The notes: a model not told the origin generated them from the letters alone. DNA of 64,000 nt from Sorghum bicolor (GCF_000003195.3 NC_012874.2:1767001-1831000); one strand, 5' to 3'. Positions 20,274 to 32,218 are shown, numbered from the stretch's first letter. Translations and numbers: made by a program.

Positions 20274-21331
20274 TCAGGATAAAATCATGCAAGGGAAGAA
20301 AACGCATCATGCATTACTCGCAAGCAGGCCATGTTAACTGTACAGTATATAACTATATATAGAACAAAGCGTTTGTCCTTCTGAAATCTGATTTTTTTCC
20401 TTCATATGTAAAGAAAAAACCAAACAAAACGCTGCATGCTCTGATAGAAACGCTGGCTGGGTCTGTCTGACCGACCAGAGTTCGTGCACTTCACCAACCC
20501 CCCATCCATCCCCCCATGGAGAGAATAAAACAGTGCAGTTCACCAATTCACTTCTTCACATCAAGGAAGTTTGCAGCAGCTCGCTGGAGTACAGGCAGGA
20601 TGGAAGCAGTGAGCAGCAAGTAGATAACGCACTTCTTCATGGGAAAGCAGAGGTTGAGGATGCCCCAATTGCCTTTTTGTTTTGGGCTGCTTCCTTGATA
20701 CATCAACTCCTGAAATCGTCCTCCACAGGTACCTGAAACGTGTCCATCCACGTTTTCACCCATGCAGGTCGTTCATCTTGACTAATAGGCTACTCAAGGA
20801 CTGGCAACTGTGCCAAGTGCACTTGACCTGAGTACTCAGAAGTAACTCAAAATATTCAAGAAATTGAACAGTACAAGAGTTTGTCTGTGTTTTTTTACAT
20901 CTCCATCAGCAGCAGCCAAATTATTAAACCAAACCAAATTTTAACTCCTTGTGCTGCTTGCATATTGAACTACATGATATTAGTATTTTGCTAAACAAGA
21001 CGACTGCTCAGTATTCCTGCTTTTCCCTTTAGTGGCATCACCGCGCATATCTGTGTCAACTTTTTGGGGAGGGTGTTCAACTGAAAAATTAATAAAATCA
21101 CAGAGGCTTCAAGAACAGCACACAACTGTAGCTTGTGAGGCACACAAAAGCACAAATGGTACCATGCCCTCCAGACCCAAATGATTAAATGAATGAAACT
21201 GGATCATGCAATACAAACAAGAACCTCTCCTTAGCTCTAGAAAACCATGAATCAACACAAATGGTCGATGGACCAGATCTACCTCAAACTAGAGTTCAAA
21301 TTATCCAACTCATACATGCATCTGGCAACCG
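20274..21331. other. Intergenic; possible NLR 3'-flank relic near 20350
   Basis: No gene recognised. 20355-20420 (agaacaaagcgtttgtccttctgaaatctga) resembles 24815-24880, downstream of the functional NLR. This is weak support for a lost NLR copy between about 18.3 and 21 kb. Confidence 0.3.
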
Positions 21332-21491
21332 GGCCTTGTTTAGTTCGTGAAAAGAAAAGTTTTTGGATACTATAGCACATTTGTAACTATAGCAATTAGT
21401 GTCCAATTATGGACTAATTAGGGTTAAAAGATTCGTCTTGTAAAATACATGCAAAATGTGTAATTAGTTATTTTTTAATCTATATTTTATA

Positions 21492-21831
21492 CTCCCTCCA
21501 TACTTGAATTACTTGTCGTTCTGGCCTTCTGCAACGTTCTCGTAAAAGATGTCGCTGTGCATTCGCAGCATTAGTTTGGACGCAAATGCCCCCGTCCCTC
21601 CACCTTTTGACTTCACGACCATCAAAAAAAGTATGCTGGCGGGGATTCGAACCGTCAACATCCAGCGTTGAAGACAGAGAACCAGCCAATTGAGCTATGC
21701 AACATTGTTATAAAGGTAACACCTGTAGCGTTATTTAATAGGGGCAAAGAAGGAAAAATACCCTATAATTAATTACTCCTTGGTAAGCACAATCATGTCC
21801 TAAACGTCAACTAAATCAGGTATGGAGGGAG
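21492..21831. mobile_element. Stowaway MITE with internal tRNA-like sequence, 340 bp
   Basis: The termini ctccctccata / tatggagggag flanked by TA on both sides are diagnostic of Stowaway (Tc1/mariner) MITEs. Unusually, the interior holds a minus-strand tRNA-like segment with an A-box-like tagctcaattgg (21686-21697) and a perfect B-box ggttcgaatcc (21643-21653), about 33 bp apart. It has no protein-coding capacity. Confidence 0.8.
21643..21697 (-). ncRNA. tRNA-derived pol III promoter-like segment
   Basis: The minus strand reads tagctcaattgg...ggttcgaatcccc, the order and approximate spacing of tRNA A and B boxes. A full cloverleaf with a paired acceptor stem could not be drawn, so it is not called a functional tRNA gene. 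Confidence 0.45.
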
Positions 21832-21855
21832 TACTCCATACATGTGTCCAAACAA

Positions 21856-22727
21856 TGCTATGTTTCACTATACGTATACCAAGTAAACATGCATACATTA
21901 GGATAAATATTTATTTAATAACTTATCAAGCATGTAAAAATATTTCCTTAACAAACCACAAAGCATCTATTATGCTTGTGGCTGTTCCCCCTTTGCTAAT
22001 ATGCTCTATCTTCTGTCATTGCGAAGGAGGCCTCAGCTCTTGTGTTGGGCACTCGGCAGGCACTGCCCTTGCTTCATCTCTGCAGCAAGCATCGATTAGC
22101 CTTGCCCTGCTCACCTGCAGAGGCTGGAGGGCCTGCAGCAACGAGAGCACCGATACCTGATCGGACCCTGTGCGCTGGCTGTCATGTCTCTCCCTCCCTC
22201 CGACGAGATCGATGGGGACGAGAATATTATCAGGAGTTCCCTCTGTTCCGGCTTCAAGCTGCAGAGGAGTGTACCGGAACGGAAAGTTCCCTCGTCCCTA
22301 CTCACCGGAGACTGCATCGAATTTATATATTTTTACTTTTAGGTGCCCAACTCAACTCATGTAACTTCTGTGCCTTGTGACAAACCTGTACTGTAAAATG
22401 TGGCATTAAAGCATGCATTCGATCTCCACCATAGGACATATATAGCAGCAAGCAAGATGCAGTGCACAACACCATCATGAGAAGCGTCCTCCAGCACAAG
22501 AAATTTTACGGTTTCAAACCGTCACAAATGCTTTTCAAAATCATCACATCTGTGCATCTGCCTGCCTTCTTATTCTTATGCCCAGTACAAGCAGCCATGG
22601 TGCTGAAACTCTCTCTACCTTGTGGTGACTGGTGAGTCACACACACACAAACACACACCTGTATTCTGATTAGGACAGGCCATGCAACTAGCAAACCACA
22701 GTCAGTATATATCAAACAATTTTCCAT
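21856..22727. other. Intergenic, no gene recognised
   Basis: 22020-22310 is moderately GC-rich and open in two frames, with no recognisable domain. A short CA-rich tract (acacacacacaaacacacacc) lies near 22635. Confidence 0.3.
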
Positions 22728-24753
22728 CTTTTTTTTGAGAGAACTGGAGGGGCTTTCGCCCCTACAGGTAATTTATTAAAAGGAAAAGACAGTACAACTA
22801 TAGAAACACATACGTACAATAAAAACAGAGAAAACAACAGGATCCACTCAGGGAACCTTAAAAGAAACAAAAAAACACAGCAGAAAGAGACTACCAGCTA
22901 ACCAGCTACCAGCTAAGCAACAGAGAAAAGCCATTGAAGAAACGAATGTTCAGATCTTGAATTTACTCTGAACTTGAGCACTTTGAGCTCCTTGATAAAG
23001 CTGGTCCTGCTAGAAGAGACTTGGGGCTGAATGTTGTCAAAAATGAAAGCATTCCTGGTAGTCCAAATTGCCCAGCATAAGAGAATTATAGACTCCATGA
23101 AGAACCGAGAACCAATTGCATCTTTTAGGAAGTGCATACTAGAAGGCATTTCTGCAACTGCTGGAATATCCACACCTATTGACTGCCAACATTGCTTGGC
23201 AAATTCGCACTGAAGGAACAGGTGATGGACTGTTCCTTCGATACCCAGATTACATAGAACACAACTGTATGATTGTAAAAGTTGTATGATTGTAAAGCCA
23301 TGTTTTTCTGTCTCAAAATATTCCTTGTGCTGAGCCTATCTTTCAAGAGCAGCCAAAAGAAAACCTTATGCTTTGGCTGACAAAAGCAGTTCCATATCCA
23401 CTGTATGGACTGATGGTGGTGGGACTGTCCCTTGATGAACTTGTATGCCCTTGACGAAGAGAAGTGCTGGCCCCACTGATATTTCCATTTGTCGTTATTC
23501 TCATTCAGGTTGAAGAAATCCCTCTCTTGATGAAGTGCTTGTAACTGATTAAAAGCTATTTCTGACAGAGGCAAGTTTAACAGATGTGTGAAGTCCTCTT
23601 GTACCCATGCTTTTGCCACTGATATTGCCTTTGTTTTTGCAAAGGAGCATAATTCTGGGAATCTTATTTCCAAGCTCTGTTGATTCCAACTATCCACCCA
23701 GAACAGACATGTCTCACCGGAGTTTACTTGAATTTGAACCACCTATTTGTAATGCTGTAAGTTTTTCTGGTTGTCTCTCCACAAAAATGATCCTTTCTTG
23801 GAAACACCTGGTAATTTGCCATTTGGATAGTGCTTCTCCCAAACAATCTGTACCCAAGGTATGTCTTCCTTATTGAAAAATTTATGCAGATTTTTCATTA
23901 GAAGTGCTTTGTTTTGTTTCTCAATGTCTATTACTCCTAGTCCTCCTTCCTGTTTTCCAATACAGACCATTTCCCAAGCTGCTTTTGGCTTCCCTCTTCC
24001 ATTGATGTCTGATCCCCTCCAAAGGCAATTTTTTCTATATTTATCAATTTGCTTGATTACTGTTTTTGGGAGTTCCAACGAGCACATGTAGAATGTGGGT
24101 AGAGCTGAAAAAACTGCATTTGTTAGCTCTAACCTTCCAGCCTGAGTTAGAAAATTGGATACACTTAACAATCTTCTCTCACATTTACTGACCAGAGGTG
24201 GTTAAACCCAAAGGCAAACCCAAATAAGTGAATGGTAAAGTCCCCTTGGAGCAGCCAAAAGTTCTAGATAAGTGATCAAGTCTTTCCTCAGACAAGTTGA
24301 CTGGTAACATCATGGATTTTCTATAGTTTACCTTCAGGCCAGTACAATTGGCAAAGGTGTTAAGCAGAGATTTAAGAAACATTAACTGTCTTGAGTCTGT
24401 CTCCATGATTATCAAGGTATCATCAGCGTATTGCACTATGGGGAAGTCCAGATTAGAATTTAAGGGAAAGGGCAATCTTAGCAGACCTAAATCCTTCCCT
24501 TTATTGACCAAAGACTGAAGGAAATCTGCTGCCAGGACAAATAATAAGGGGGATAAGGGATCCCCTTGTCTGACTCCCCTTTTGCAATTAAAAGTCTTCC
24601 CTGGCACCCCATTCAGTAAAACTGCAGAAGTATCGGACTCAAAGATTTTTCTCATCCATTTTATCCATAACTGGCCAAACCCCTTGGCCTGCATTAGGAT
24701 TATCATTGCTTCATGTTCTATTTTGATATACACACAACGAAATTGCATAGACA
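22728..24753 (-). pseudogene. 5'-truncated LINE retrotransposon (ORF2 remnant)
   Basis: Minus-strand reading from about 24735 gives reverse transcriptase from ..IEHEAM through RQGDPLSPLLF and the YADD catalytic motif (near 24425-24436). It continues with the thumb region, then QAGRLELTNAVFSALP, a WRGSD...KPKAAW segment, and a C-terminal zinc-binding RVT domain (FFWLLLKDRLSTRNI). Stops or frameshifts lie between segments at about 24180, 23742 and 23175. The 3' end at 22728-22736 is an A-run on the minus strand. The endonuclease half and the start of RT are missing, as expected for incomplete reverse transcription. A convincing target duplication was not found. Confidence 0.85.
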
Positions 24754-25201
24754 CAGACGAGCGTCATGTGAATTGTGACTGACGAGATGACGAGCTGGCC
24801 CATCATGTTGATTGAACAACAGACCACAAACGTCTGTTCTTCTGGAATCTGAAATTCCATACTCCTATGTGACAAAGATCAAAGCATTGCACTACACAGG
24901 CGCGCAGAGAATTCTTCATATCATTTGAAGCCAATTGAGGACACCTAGCTCCCAGGTGCAGTGGGCCTACAATGCAATAATAGGGAAATCCATAAATGTC
25001 AAAACTACATTCTCATCCAAAGTATTCAAGAAATCAAACCGAATTTTAAACAATAATAAGGAAATTGGCTCTCTAGTGAATGTACACATGAAAACAGGGG
25101 GACTGCCCATAGCTACAGCTACAAATAGCACAACAAACTCACCCGATTAAGCGGCAGCTTGCAATCGCTGGCCAAATCCTCCCCACACGGCCACACCCCG
25201 T
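24754..25201. other. 3' flank of the NLR gene
   Basis: Non-coding, and probably includes the NLR 3' UTR (minus strand). No polyadenylation signal is assigned. Confidence 0.4.
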
Positions 25202-28200
25202 TCATCCGTCTGATTCTGAACCAATGAAGATATCAGGGATGTGGGAGATGAGGTGCCAGTCCTCCCCTGTTCCTCTCTTGCAGCGCCTCTCCAGGTCGGG
25301 GCAGAACAAGATCGCCAATAGATTCAGAGACGTGAGGTCCTTTATCCCCTCCGGCAAGGATTTGATGCCCGGGCATGCGTAGATTCTGAGCTCTTGAAGA
25401 GAGGTGGTGAGGCGGCAGATGGATTGTGGAAGGCAGGTCAGCTCTCGCAAGTCTGTAATCTCGAGTTTGCGTAGAGAGCAGAGTTCTCCGAGGCAGTCGG
25501 GCAACTGTTGAACTGCATCGCAATATCCTATCTCGAGCAACTGGAGGGATGTGAGTTGACCCATTGTTTGGGGGAGGCTGGTCAGGCTATGGCAGTGATT
25601 GATTTTCAACTCTTGCAGACACCGGAGTTCCCCTAGCGACTCGGGTAACTGGTGAAGTGCTTCGCATGATTGTATTACGAGCTTCTGGAGGGATGTGAGT
25701 TGACCCATTGTTTGGGGGAGGCTGGTCAGTCTATCGCACCTGTCGATGATCAACTCTTGCAGAGACCGGAGTTCCCCTAGCGACTCGGGTAGCTCGCAGA
25801 TATCATCCCAGTCATGCAGGCTCAGGGACCTCAGGGATGTGAGGCTCCACAAGCTCGCAGGCACCTCGGTGTGCACTCCAGAGAATCTAAAAATCTTCAA
25901 TGACTCGAGTGCCGTCATGTGGTGCAACAGCTTCCACCCACCCATTCCTGTCACATTCCGTAGTTCAAACTCCTTCAGATTGTTAAAACTGGGGGAGGAA
26001 GAAGGCCCCTGGCATTGGCCTGGCAACTGCAGCAGCTGCTCACTTCCCTGCAAAACTAAATGCTGCAGTGACGGAGGAAGGTGCGGCATCACCTCCAACT
26101 TAGGACAATCCTCAATCTTTAACTCTGTTAAGCGGCTACCAACTCGGACTTGTTCGAAATGAGGTGTTAAATTGTAGTTGTAGCAGCCTCCCTCATTTTC
26201 TACATCGGGCATGGTCCTCTCTGGTACTATCCACACCCGTCCCAAACGAGGCAGTTTACACATCTTCAACTTCACCAGTGAAGGAAATGGGCCTCCACAT
26301 ATGCTCTCAACAGAAGGCATCCATAGGAGCCCAAGCTCCTCCAAACAAGGTAGTTCGACAAGCACATCTAGATGCTTCAACTTCGGGAGATCAAACAGCC
26401 ACATCACCCTCAAAAATGGGAAGGGAGCAGGGCCCTGTACTCCACCACCAACTTGACTCTGCATCCACCCTGCAAATTGCCTACCTAAATACCCACTAAT
26501 GTACAGCTCTTTAATACCAGGTGGTGGTTCTAGGCCATCAAGCACATCTTGCTGCAACTCAGTGTTTACCTCTTCCATGTTCTTCAACATCCAATTTAGT
26601 TCCAACCTCTGTAAGTTTATCTTCTGTTTCAAGCATGCCACATGTGCATCATTCGTATCCATCACATGTTGAATATCTATGATTGTTAGTTCCTCACCCA
26701 ACCTAGATACATTTGCAAGCTCTGATATTCCAGCAAACTTTTCTCCCTTACCAATAGCAAATAAGCCCAACTTTTGAAGTCGACTGAGCTGTCCAATACC
26801 TACAGGCATTCCTCCCAATTTTGTACAACTTGTTAAGTTCAAAACTTGAAGCTTATCCAAGTTGCCGATGCCTTCAGGCAGCTCTACTAGCGAACGACAG
26901 TCATGAAGGTCCAAACACTCTAGATTTTCCAGTTTTGTCATACTTGATGGTAGCCTCTGAACTTTGGTGAAACCTAGTCTCAACAATCTTAGCATTTTGT
27001 TTCTGCCAATGGAATCTGGCAAGCATTTCAGCTCTCGACACCATGATAGGTTCAATGTTCTTAACTTCTGCAACTTGCAAATTGAGTCTGGCAACACTGT
27101 AAGCTGAATGCAACTGCAAAGATCAATACTTGAAATCATATGACAATCACCAATAGAATCTGGCAAACTCTTTAGCGCTATAGAGCCCGACAAGTTTAGT
27201 GTTCTTAACATTTTCATCTTACCAATGGATTTGGGTATCTCGACAAGTGAATTGCTGTGTGTTACATGAAGTGCTTGCAGGCTCCAAACATCTGAGATAC
27301 CCTCAGGAAGCGTTTTACATCTTTGTAATAATGACATGGAAAGATATTTCAGATATTTAACCTGAGATATGATGTTGGCTCCTTCTTCATCTAGATAGCC
27401 CACCATGACACTACGCAAGTGCTTTGCATGCTTCAGTGCCATGACATTTGTATAATCTCCAGACCAAGGCATATATACAGCACGTGCCTTTCTAAAAATA
27501 TTTTTGGGTGCCAGATTTTCTGGCCGTTCAATCAAAGAGAAGTATCTGCAGCCCTTGGCGGAACTGGTTGCCTCCTTTGGCACAGCAGGTGAAATTTTGT
27601 CATCCAAAATGGACAAGGCAAGATCATGAACCAAATCGTGCATCCTGCATTTGACTCTTCCATTCCAGTCTTCAGCCACATCTTGAAGAAAAGACATTTG
27701 CACAAGAGAATTGAAGTACTTGTCACCAATATCCAAGAACTCAACACCAGCTTGTGGAGTTATCATATCATGAGCAATCCATTGGTCAATCAAATGTTCT
27801 TTATCTATCATGTAACCTTTAGGAAGAACTGAACATATTGTGAAACATTGTTTCATATGGGAAGGCAAATGGAAATAGCTCAACATCAAGCATGCAGATA
27901 CTGATACACTAGCTTCTTCACCCTCAACATCGAGTAAATTGCTGTCTCTCATGGCCTGCCACTCTCCAATGAGTTCCTTGCCACGGAGGACGCCTGCAAT
28001 AACTTTAATTGCAAGTGGCACACCACCACATTTATTCACGATTTCTTTTCCAACCTCTACAAATTCAGACTCCAGATGTTTCACATGCATTCCTAAGCTT
28101 TGTTGGAACAGTTGCCAACTGTCAGCCAGAGATAAGAATGGCAAGCTAAATTGGTATGTTGATCCTACTGTTCCCGCTACATCACTACTACGCATAGTGA

Positions 28201-29125
28201 GTAAAATTGCACTTCCAGGTGTGCCACTCTTCAGATGCACCATGAACTGGTCCCACAGAAATTGGTTCTTAGTCCAAACATCATCTAGTACAAGTAGATA
28301 CCTCTTTCCGGTCAGTTCGTCTGATATTTTTTTGCTCATTTGCTGCAAAGGATATTGTTCACACTTCTCACCAGCAATAGCTTCAAACAACTTCCCAACA
28401 AGCTTTGCAACATCAAACTCCTGTGATACATGAACCCATAATTTAATTTCAAAATGCTTGTTTATAATGCTGCCATCGTTGAAAACCAGTTTAGCCAAGG
28501 TGGTTTTCCCTGAGCCACCAAGTCCAACGATGGAAACTATGTTGATTGTCTGTTGGCCTTTCACTTCTACAAGTTTAGATATTAACTCACCCTTATCTTT
28601 GTCTCTTCCAAGTACAGATGCTGCATCAATGTTTGGCAATAATGGCATCTCCCCAACTGTCATGTTCACATGATGAACAGGGTGACCAGCTGGTAAACTA
28701 TTTGTTATTATGCTAAAATCCTTTCTTTGTTTCACAATTCCAGCAAATTCCTTCTTGATTGCCTTGATCTTGCTAGCAGCTTTGCACTGAAATATAATTG
28801 ATTTTGGTTTATTACATAGATATTTGGACACAATACCACCACTAGCAGTAGCTTCATGTTTTTCAGCCTTCAGCTGGAATTCATCGACAATATCATCAAC
28901 ATCGTAAGCAATATTTTTCAATTGTTTGAGCCAAGAAAACGATGGATCATTCCCCACAGCTTTATCTCCTACACTTTCCAACCAACTGTTGATCTCTACA
29001 ACTTGACCATGGAGCTCTTGGAGATCTTTTTTCGCTCCCACTATGGAGCTGTACTCCTTCATTAGCAGTGGAACTAACTTGTTGCCAACAATCTTCAATA
29101 TTCCAGATGCTACAGCAGCTTCCAT
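25202..29125 (-). CDS. CC-NB-ARC-LRR disease-resistance-type receptor, 1307 aa
   Basis: A single uninterrupted exon, initiated at MEAAVASGIL, the usual start of grass RGA-type receptors. An Rx-like coiled-coil N-domain (1-140) includes an EDVID-like YDVDDIVDEF (74-83). The NB-ARC domain has P-loop GLGGSGKTT (201-209), kinase-2 LLVLDDVW (277-284), GLPL-type CGGVPLAIK (366-374), an RNBS-D-like CFTICSVLPKGY (427-438) and an MHD motif (495-497, RMHDLVHD). A long LRR region follows (about 560-1300), with a 48-residue block duplicated near its end. Such proteins are intracellular immune sensors switched by ADP/ATP exchange; this one's ligand cannot be predicted. All core motifs are intact, so it is probably functional. 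Its leader region (29126-31200) has relics elsewhere in the window. Confidence 0.95.
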   Translation of the reverse strand: MEAAVASGILKIVGNKLVPLLMKEYSSIVGAKKDLQELHGQVVEINSWLESVGDKAVGNDPSFSWLKQLKNIAYDVDDIVDEFQLKAEKHEATASGGIVSKYLCNKPKSIIFQCKAASKIKAIKKEFAGIVKQRKDFSIITNSLPAGHPVHHVNMTVGEMPLLPNIDAASVLGRDKDKGELISKLVEVKGQQTINIVSIVGLGGSGKTTLAKLVFNDGSIINKHFEIKLWVHVSQEFDVAKLVGKLFEAIAGEKCEQYPLQQMSKKISDELTGKRYLLVLDDVWTKNQFLWDQFMVHLKSGTPGSAILLTMRSSDVAGTVGSTYQFSLPFLSLADSWQLFQQSLGMHVKHLESEFVEVGKEIVNKCGGVPLAIKVIAGVLRGKELIGEWQAMRDSNLLDVEGEEASVSVSACLMLSYFHLPSHMKQCFTICSVLPKGYMIDKEHLIDQWIAHDMITPQAGVEFLDIGDKYFNSLVQMSFLQDVAEDWNGRVKCRMHDLVHDLALSILDDKISPAVPKEATSSAKGCRYFSLIERPENLAPKNIFRKARAVYMPWSGDYTNVMALKHAKHLRSVMVGYLDEEGANIISQVKYLKYLSMSLLQRCKTLPEGISDVWSLQALHVTHSNSLVEIPKSIGKMKMLRTLNLSGSIALKSLPDSIGDCHMISSIDLCSCIQLTVLPDSICKLQKLRTLNLSWCRELKCLPDSIGRNKMLRLLRLGFTKVQRLPSSMTKLENLECLDLHDCRSLVELPEGIGNLDKLQVLNLTSCTKLGGMPVGIGQLSRLQKLGLFAIGKGEKFAGISELANVSRLGEELTIIDIQHVMDTNDAHVACLKQKINLQRLELNWMLKNMEEVNTELQQDVLDGLEPPPGIKELYISGYLGRQFAGWMQSQVGGGVQGPAPFPFLRVMWLFDLPKLKHLDVLVELPCLEELGLLWMPSVESICGGPFPSLVKLKMCKLPRLGRVWIVPERTMPDVENEGGCYNYNLTPHFEQVRVGSRLTELKIEDCPKLEVMPHLPPSLQHLVLQGSEQLLQLPGQCQGPSSSPSFNNLKEFELRNVTGMGGWKLLHHMTALESLKIFRFSGVHTEVPASLWSLTSLRSLSLHDWDDICELPESLGELRSLQELIIDRCDRLTSLPQTMGQLTSLQKLVIQSCEALHQLPESLGELRCLQELKINHCHSLTSLPQTMGQLTSLQLLEIGYCDAVQQLPDCLGELCSLRKLEITDLRELTCLPQSICRLTTSLQELRIYACPGIKSLPEGIKDLTSLNLLAILFCPDLERRCKRGTGEDWHLISHIPDIFIGSESDG
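25503..25800 (-). repeat. 144-bp in-frame LRR duplication within the NLR
   Basis: gatgtgagttgacccattg and the following ~30 bases recur at 25548 and 25692, exactly 144 bp (48 codons, two LRR units) apart. They encode SLPQTMGQLTSLQ twice, with neighbouring ESLGEL repeats. The near-identity at DNA level indicates a recent unequal exchange. Confidence 0.85.
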
Positions 29126-29970
29126 AGTTTAAGGCGTCTCTTTTGCCCAAATTAAACCCTAATATAACGAAATTTACTGTGACCAGTTAGAACAACAGAA
29201 ATTATGGAAAAGTAGACTGCTGAACAATGGTATATACATTTTTTTTATTAGATTCAATGTAGCTACAAGTTTCAATTGATTGGATCTACCCTTGCTGACC
29301 ATATTATTTGTTTTATTCTTTTTGCTGTCCTGAAGTATGACTAATTGAAACAGTTACATGAAAGCATCGGATTAATCAGTAGTCGATAGCTGTGGTAAAC
29401 AGTCAATCCAACGACCTCTGCTGCCTCTTTGCAGATAGATTTAACCAGCCTTCTGGTTCCTAACATAATGAAGCAAAAAAGAAGAAAATATTTGATTGGG
29501 AATCATGAATATATATTTTATATGCTGCATACGAAAAATGGAAAATAAATATTGTTTTCCTTCAAATCCATGATAAGCCTCTAATTAAGCAAACACTTTA
29601 TACTCGAAGTGCAGCAAAATGGAATAGATAACATAACATGAAAGGGGACAAACTATGTAATGATGTTAAGGTTAGCATACCAGAGTCAAGCACTAAAGCG
29701 ATTGTCTTTCTAGTTGGTATACCTTCAGTTCCTGAGAGGCCAAAGGCTAAGTTATTGTCCAGAACTCCAAATGATTACCGTTGACAGTAGAAAGCGTAGA
29801 AGACATAATCTAAATGGACAAACATAGCAGGAGCAATGAACAAAACAATATAATACCATATTCTTGGTAAAGGAAACAATATAAAATACCTGGAACTCGG
29901 ACAAATAAAGTTTTCTTCAGTATAGTTTCCAATGCCAAGTACTGGGCAGATCAGATCTTTGTGGAGCTCA
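29126..29970 (-). promoter_or_regulatory. NLR 5' flank
   Basis: AT-rich upstream DNA of the minus-strand NLR gene. It presumably contains promoter and leader, but no specific TATA box or upstream exon is assigned. No other gene seen. Confidence 0.4.
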
Positions 29971-31200
29971 GATGTAGTGCACACCAGAGCTTGAGCCTAG
30001 ATCTAGATAGCCAGGGATGAGAGCACTTGGGATTGGGAGATTCTGCTAGCTTTTGAGTTGTGACCTTCCTGGTGAGCTAATCAACTGAGACCAAGGAAAG
30101 CAACGTAACAACTAGCAAGGACACAAGGAGTAATGCAAATCTGTTTGGCCAACTGTCCGAGGGCCCCCATGGACCATAGTCATAATTTAGAGGACTGGGA
30201 CAGCACGCTGAATGGAGCAATTTTTAACTTGGTCCCTCGTGTTAGAATCAATTCGAGTATGTCACGTAACATTATGCTTTCAACTTTCAAGCACTGTGAA
30301 TTTGTCATGGATGGGCAGATACAGTGTTTTGGACCTTTTACATCTCCGTGATCTCAATGGCTCAACCTAGCATTTTACTTTACCGTTGCTCGATACACAT
30401 GGCTCATGTCCTCAGATTAGAAAGCAAGATTTATTGAGTTTAACCTTGTATAAACATGTCTGAGTGTCTGACCTTACAGCTTGTATGTAAGGGCCTAAGG
30501 GAAAGGATTTATAAGGCTTCTAGGATTCTGCAATTCTTCCATAGTAATGTGTTGTCATTGCAAACGTTGAGGACAGGAGAGAATCAGCCAAGGGTGATTG
30601 ACCGGCTCTGAGTCTTGACATCAAGTGGCAAAGAAATTGATGAAGCTTGCCAGAATTTTCGCAGAGAGAAAGGCCTGCCTCCATGATTGATGCTACACAA
30701 TTGAAAGATGGAGGGACCCAAACAAAGCAATCATGGATTCGCACTCTTCTTCAAAAAAGAAAAATGACATGTCGAAAAATATCAGGGAAGATGCCGTGGA
30801 GTTGTGGCACACGTACCATGGCGACTGCTGACAAGCCAACTAACCAAGTCCAAGTTCACACTTCACTTCACTTCACTCGGCGCTTTGTTTGACGTTGAAG
30901 CAGCAAGGCACCGTACCACCGGTGGGCGATGGCGCATTTCGTCGAACAGGAGGCGCGCACTCCCGGCTGGTTTGAGTGCCTACGCGGCCTCTCCCTCCGT
31001 AGGACAACGCTTTCCCCACCAAAGGCAAAGGGTTAAGGGTGGGCAGGCAGGTATAGGCAGGCTCGCGATTCCACGTGCGTGCGCAGGGGCCGCGCGTGAC
31101 CAAGGATGCAGGCAGGCGTAGTCCATGCCCGTGCGGGCGTGCCATTGAAAGAGTCCGTAGTCGGCGACGACTCAACGAGACTGCCGACCAAAAAATAAAA
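29971..31200. repeat. NLR-flank block C (reference copy of relic blocks)
   Basis: Contains the phrases that recur elsewhere: gcacaccagagct (29979), tgtgttgtcattgcaaacgttg (about 30546), gattgaccggctctgag (about 30596), agatggagggacccaaac (about 30705), gggaagatgccgtggagttg (about 30786) and gcatttcgtcgaacagg (about 30932). 30890-31140 is GC-rich without a recognisable gene. Confidence 0.5.
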
Positions 31201-31291
31201 ACAAATAAAGCAAAATTAGATCCATACCATTAAAAGAATCAATATACTAGGTTGTGGTGTGGGACTCCTATGGATAGGTTGAAACGGCTTA

Positions 31292-31527
31292 GGCTTTGTT
31301 TACTTTAAAAAATTTTACAAAATAGGAATAGTAGCATTTTCATTTGTATTCGACAAATATTATCTAATTATAGACTAACTAGGCTCAAAAGATTCGTCTC
31401 GTCATTCCGATCAAACTGTGTAATTAATTTTTATTTTTATCTATATTTAATACTCTATGCATACGTCTAAAGATTCGATGTGACGGCTGAAAAATTTTGC
31501 AAAACTTTTGGAGAACTAAACAAGGCC
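31292..31527. mobile_element. MITE, GGCCTTGTTTA family
   Basis: Starts ggctttgtttactttaaa and ends gagaactaaacaaggcc. Internal family signatures are present. Confidence 0.8.
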
Positions 31528-31624
31528 TTAGATCAAGCGGGTTGGAGCAGTTTGCTTTTTTTTTTTTTGGTATGCGTGGGTTAAACTGCTGTGCTTTTTG
31601 ACCTGTGGCCATATAAAACATTAA

Positions 31625-31866
31625 GGCCTTGTTTAGATCTAAAAAGTTTTTGGATTTTGGCACTATAGTACTTTCGTTTTTATTTGACAAATATTGTCCA
31701 ATCATGAAGTAACTAGGCTTAAAAGATCCATTTCGCGATTTACATGCAAACTGTGCAATTAGTTTTTGTTTTCATCTATATTTAATGTTCCATGCATGTG
31801 CCGTAAGATTCCATGTAATAGGAAATCTTGAAAAGATTTTGATTTTTGGGTGAACTGAACAACGCC
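31625..31866. mobile_element. MITE, GGCCTTGTTTA family
   Basis: Starts ggccttgtttagatctaaa and ends gtgaactgaacaacgcc. Confidence 0.8.
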
Positions 31867-31981
31867 TAAATCACCCTGTTCTATCTTGATCCAAGAAACA
31901 TCAACATAAGAACAACATTTATCTAGCAGGTGATCTCCTCATTACCAGACTAATTTCAGTCTTTTCAGTATGCAATATTAT

Positions 31982-32218
31982 GGCCTTGTTTAGATCCAAA
32001 AAGTTTTTAGATTTTGATACTGTAGCACTTTCATTTTTATTTGATAAATATTATCCAATCATGGAGTAACTAGCCTTAAAAGATTCGTCTCGTGATTTAC
32101 AGGTAAACTGTACAATTAATTTTTGTTTTTATCTATATTTAATGCTCATGCATGTGCCGTAACATTCGATGTGATAAAGACTTCAAGATTTTGGTTTTGG
32201 GGTGAACTAAACAAGGCC
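31982..32218. mobile_element. MITE, GGCCTTGTTTA family
   Basis: Starts ggccttgtttagatccaaa and ends gtgaactaaacaaggcc. It directly precedes the surviving coding sequence of the F-box/LRR pseudogene, so it lies at or inside that gene's former upstream part. Confidence 0.85.

Larger units (their letters stand above)
21332..21855. mobile_element. MITE (GGCCTTGTTTA family) split by a Stowaway, 3' end lost
   Basis: 21332-21491 matches the family up to ...tatattttata. The Stowaway then interrupts it, and ctccatacatgtgtcc continues after it before the family match is lost at about 21855. Confidence 0.65.

Noticed and set aside
21480..21689. 69-residue minus-strand frame (MAGSLSSTL...)
   Set aside because: It lies inside a Stowaway MITE over the tRNA-like segment and is a by-product of the repeat.
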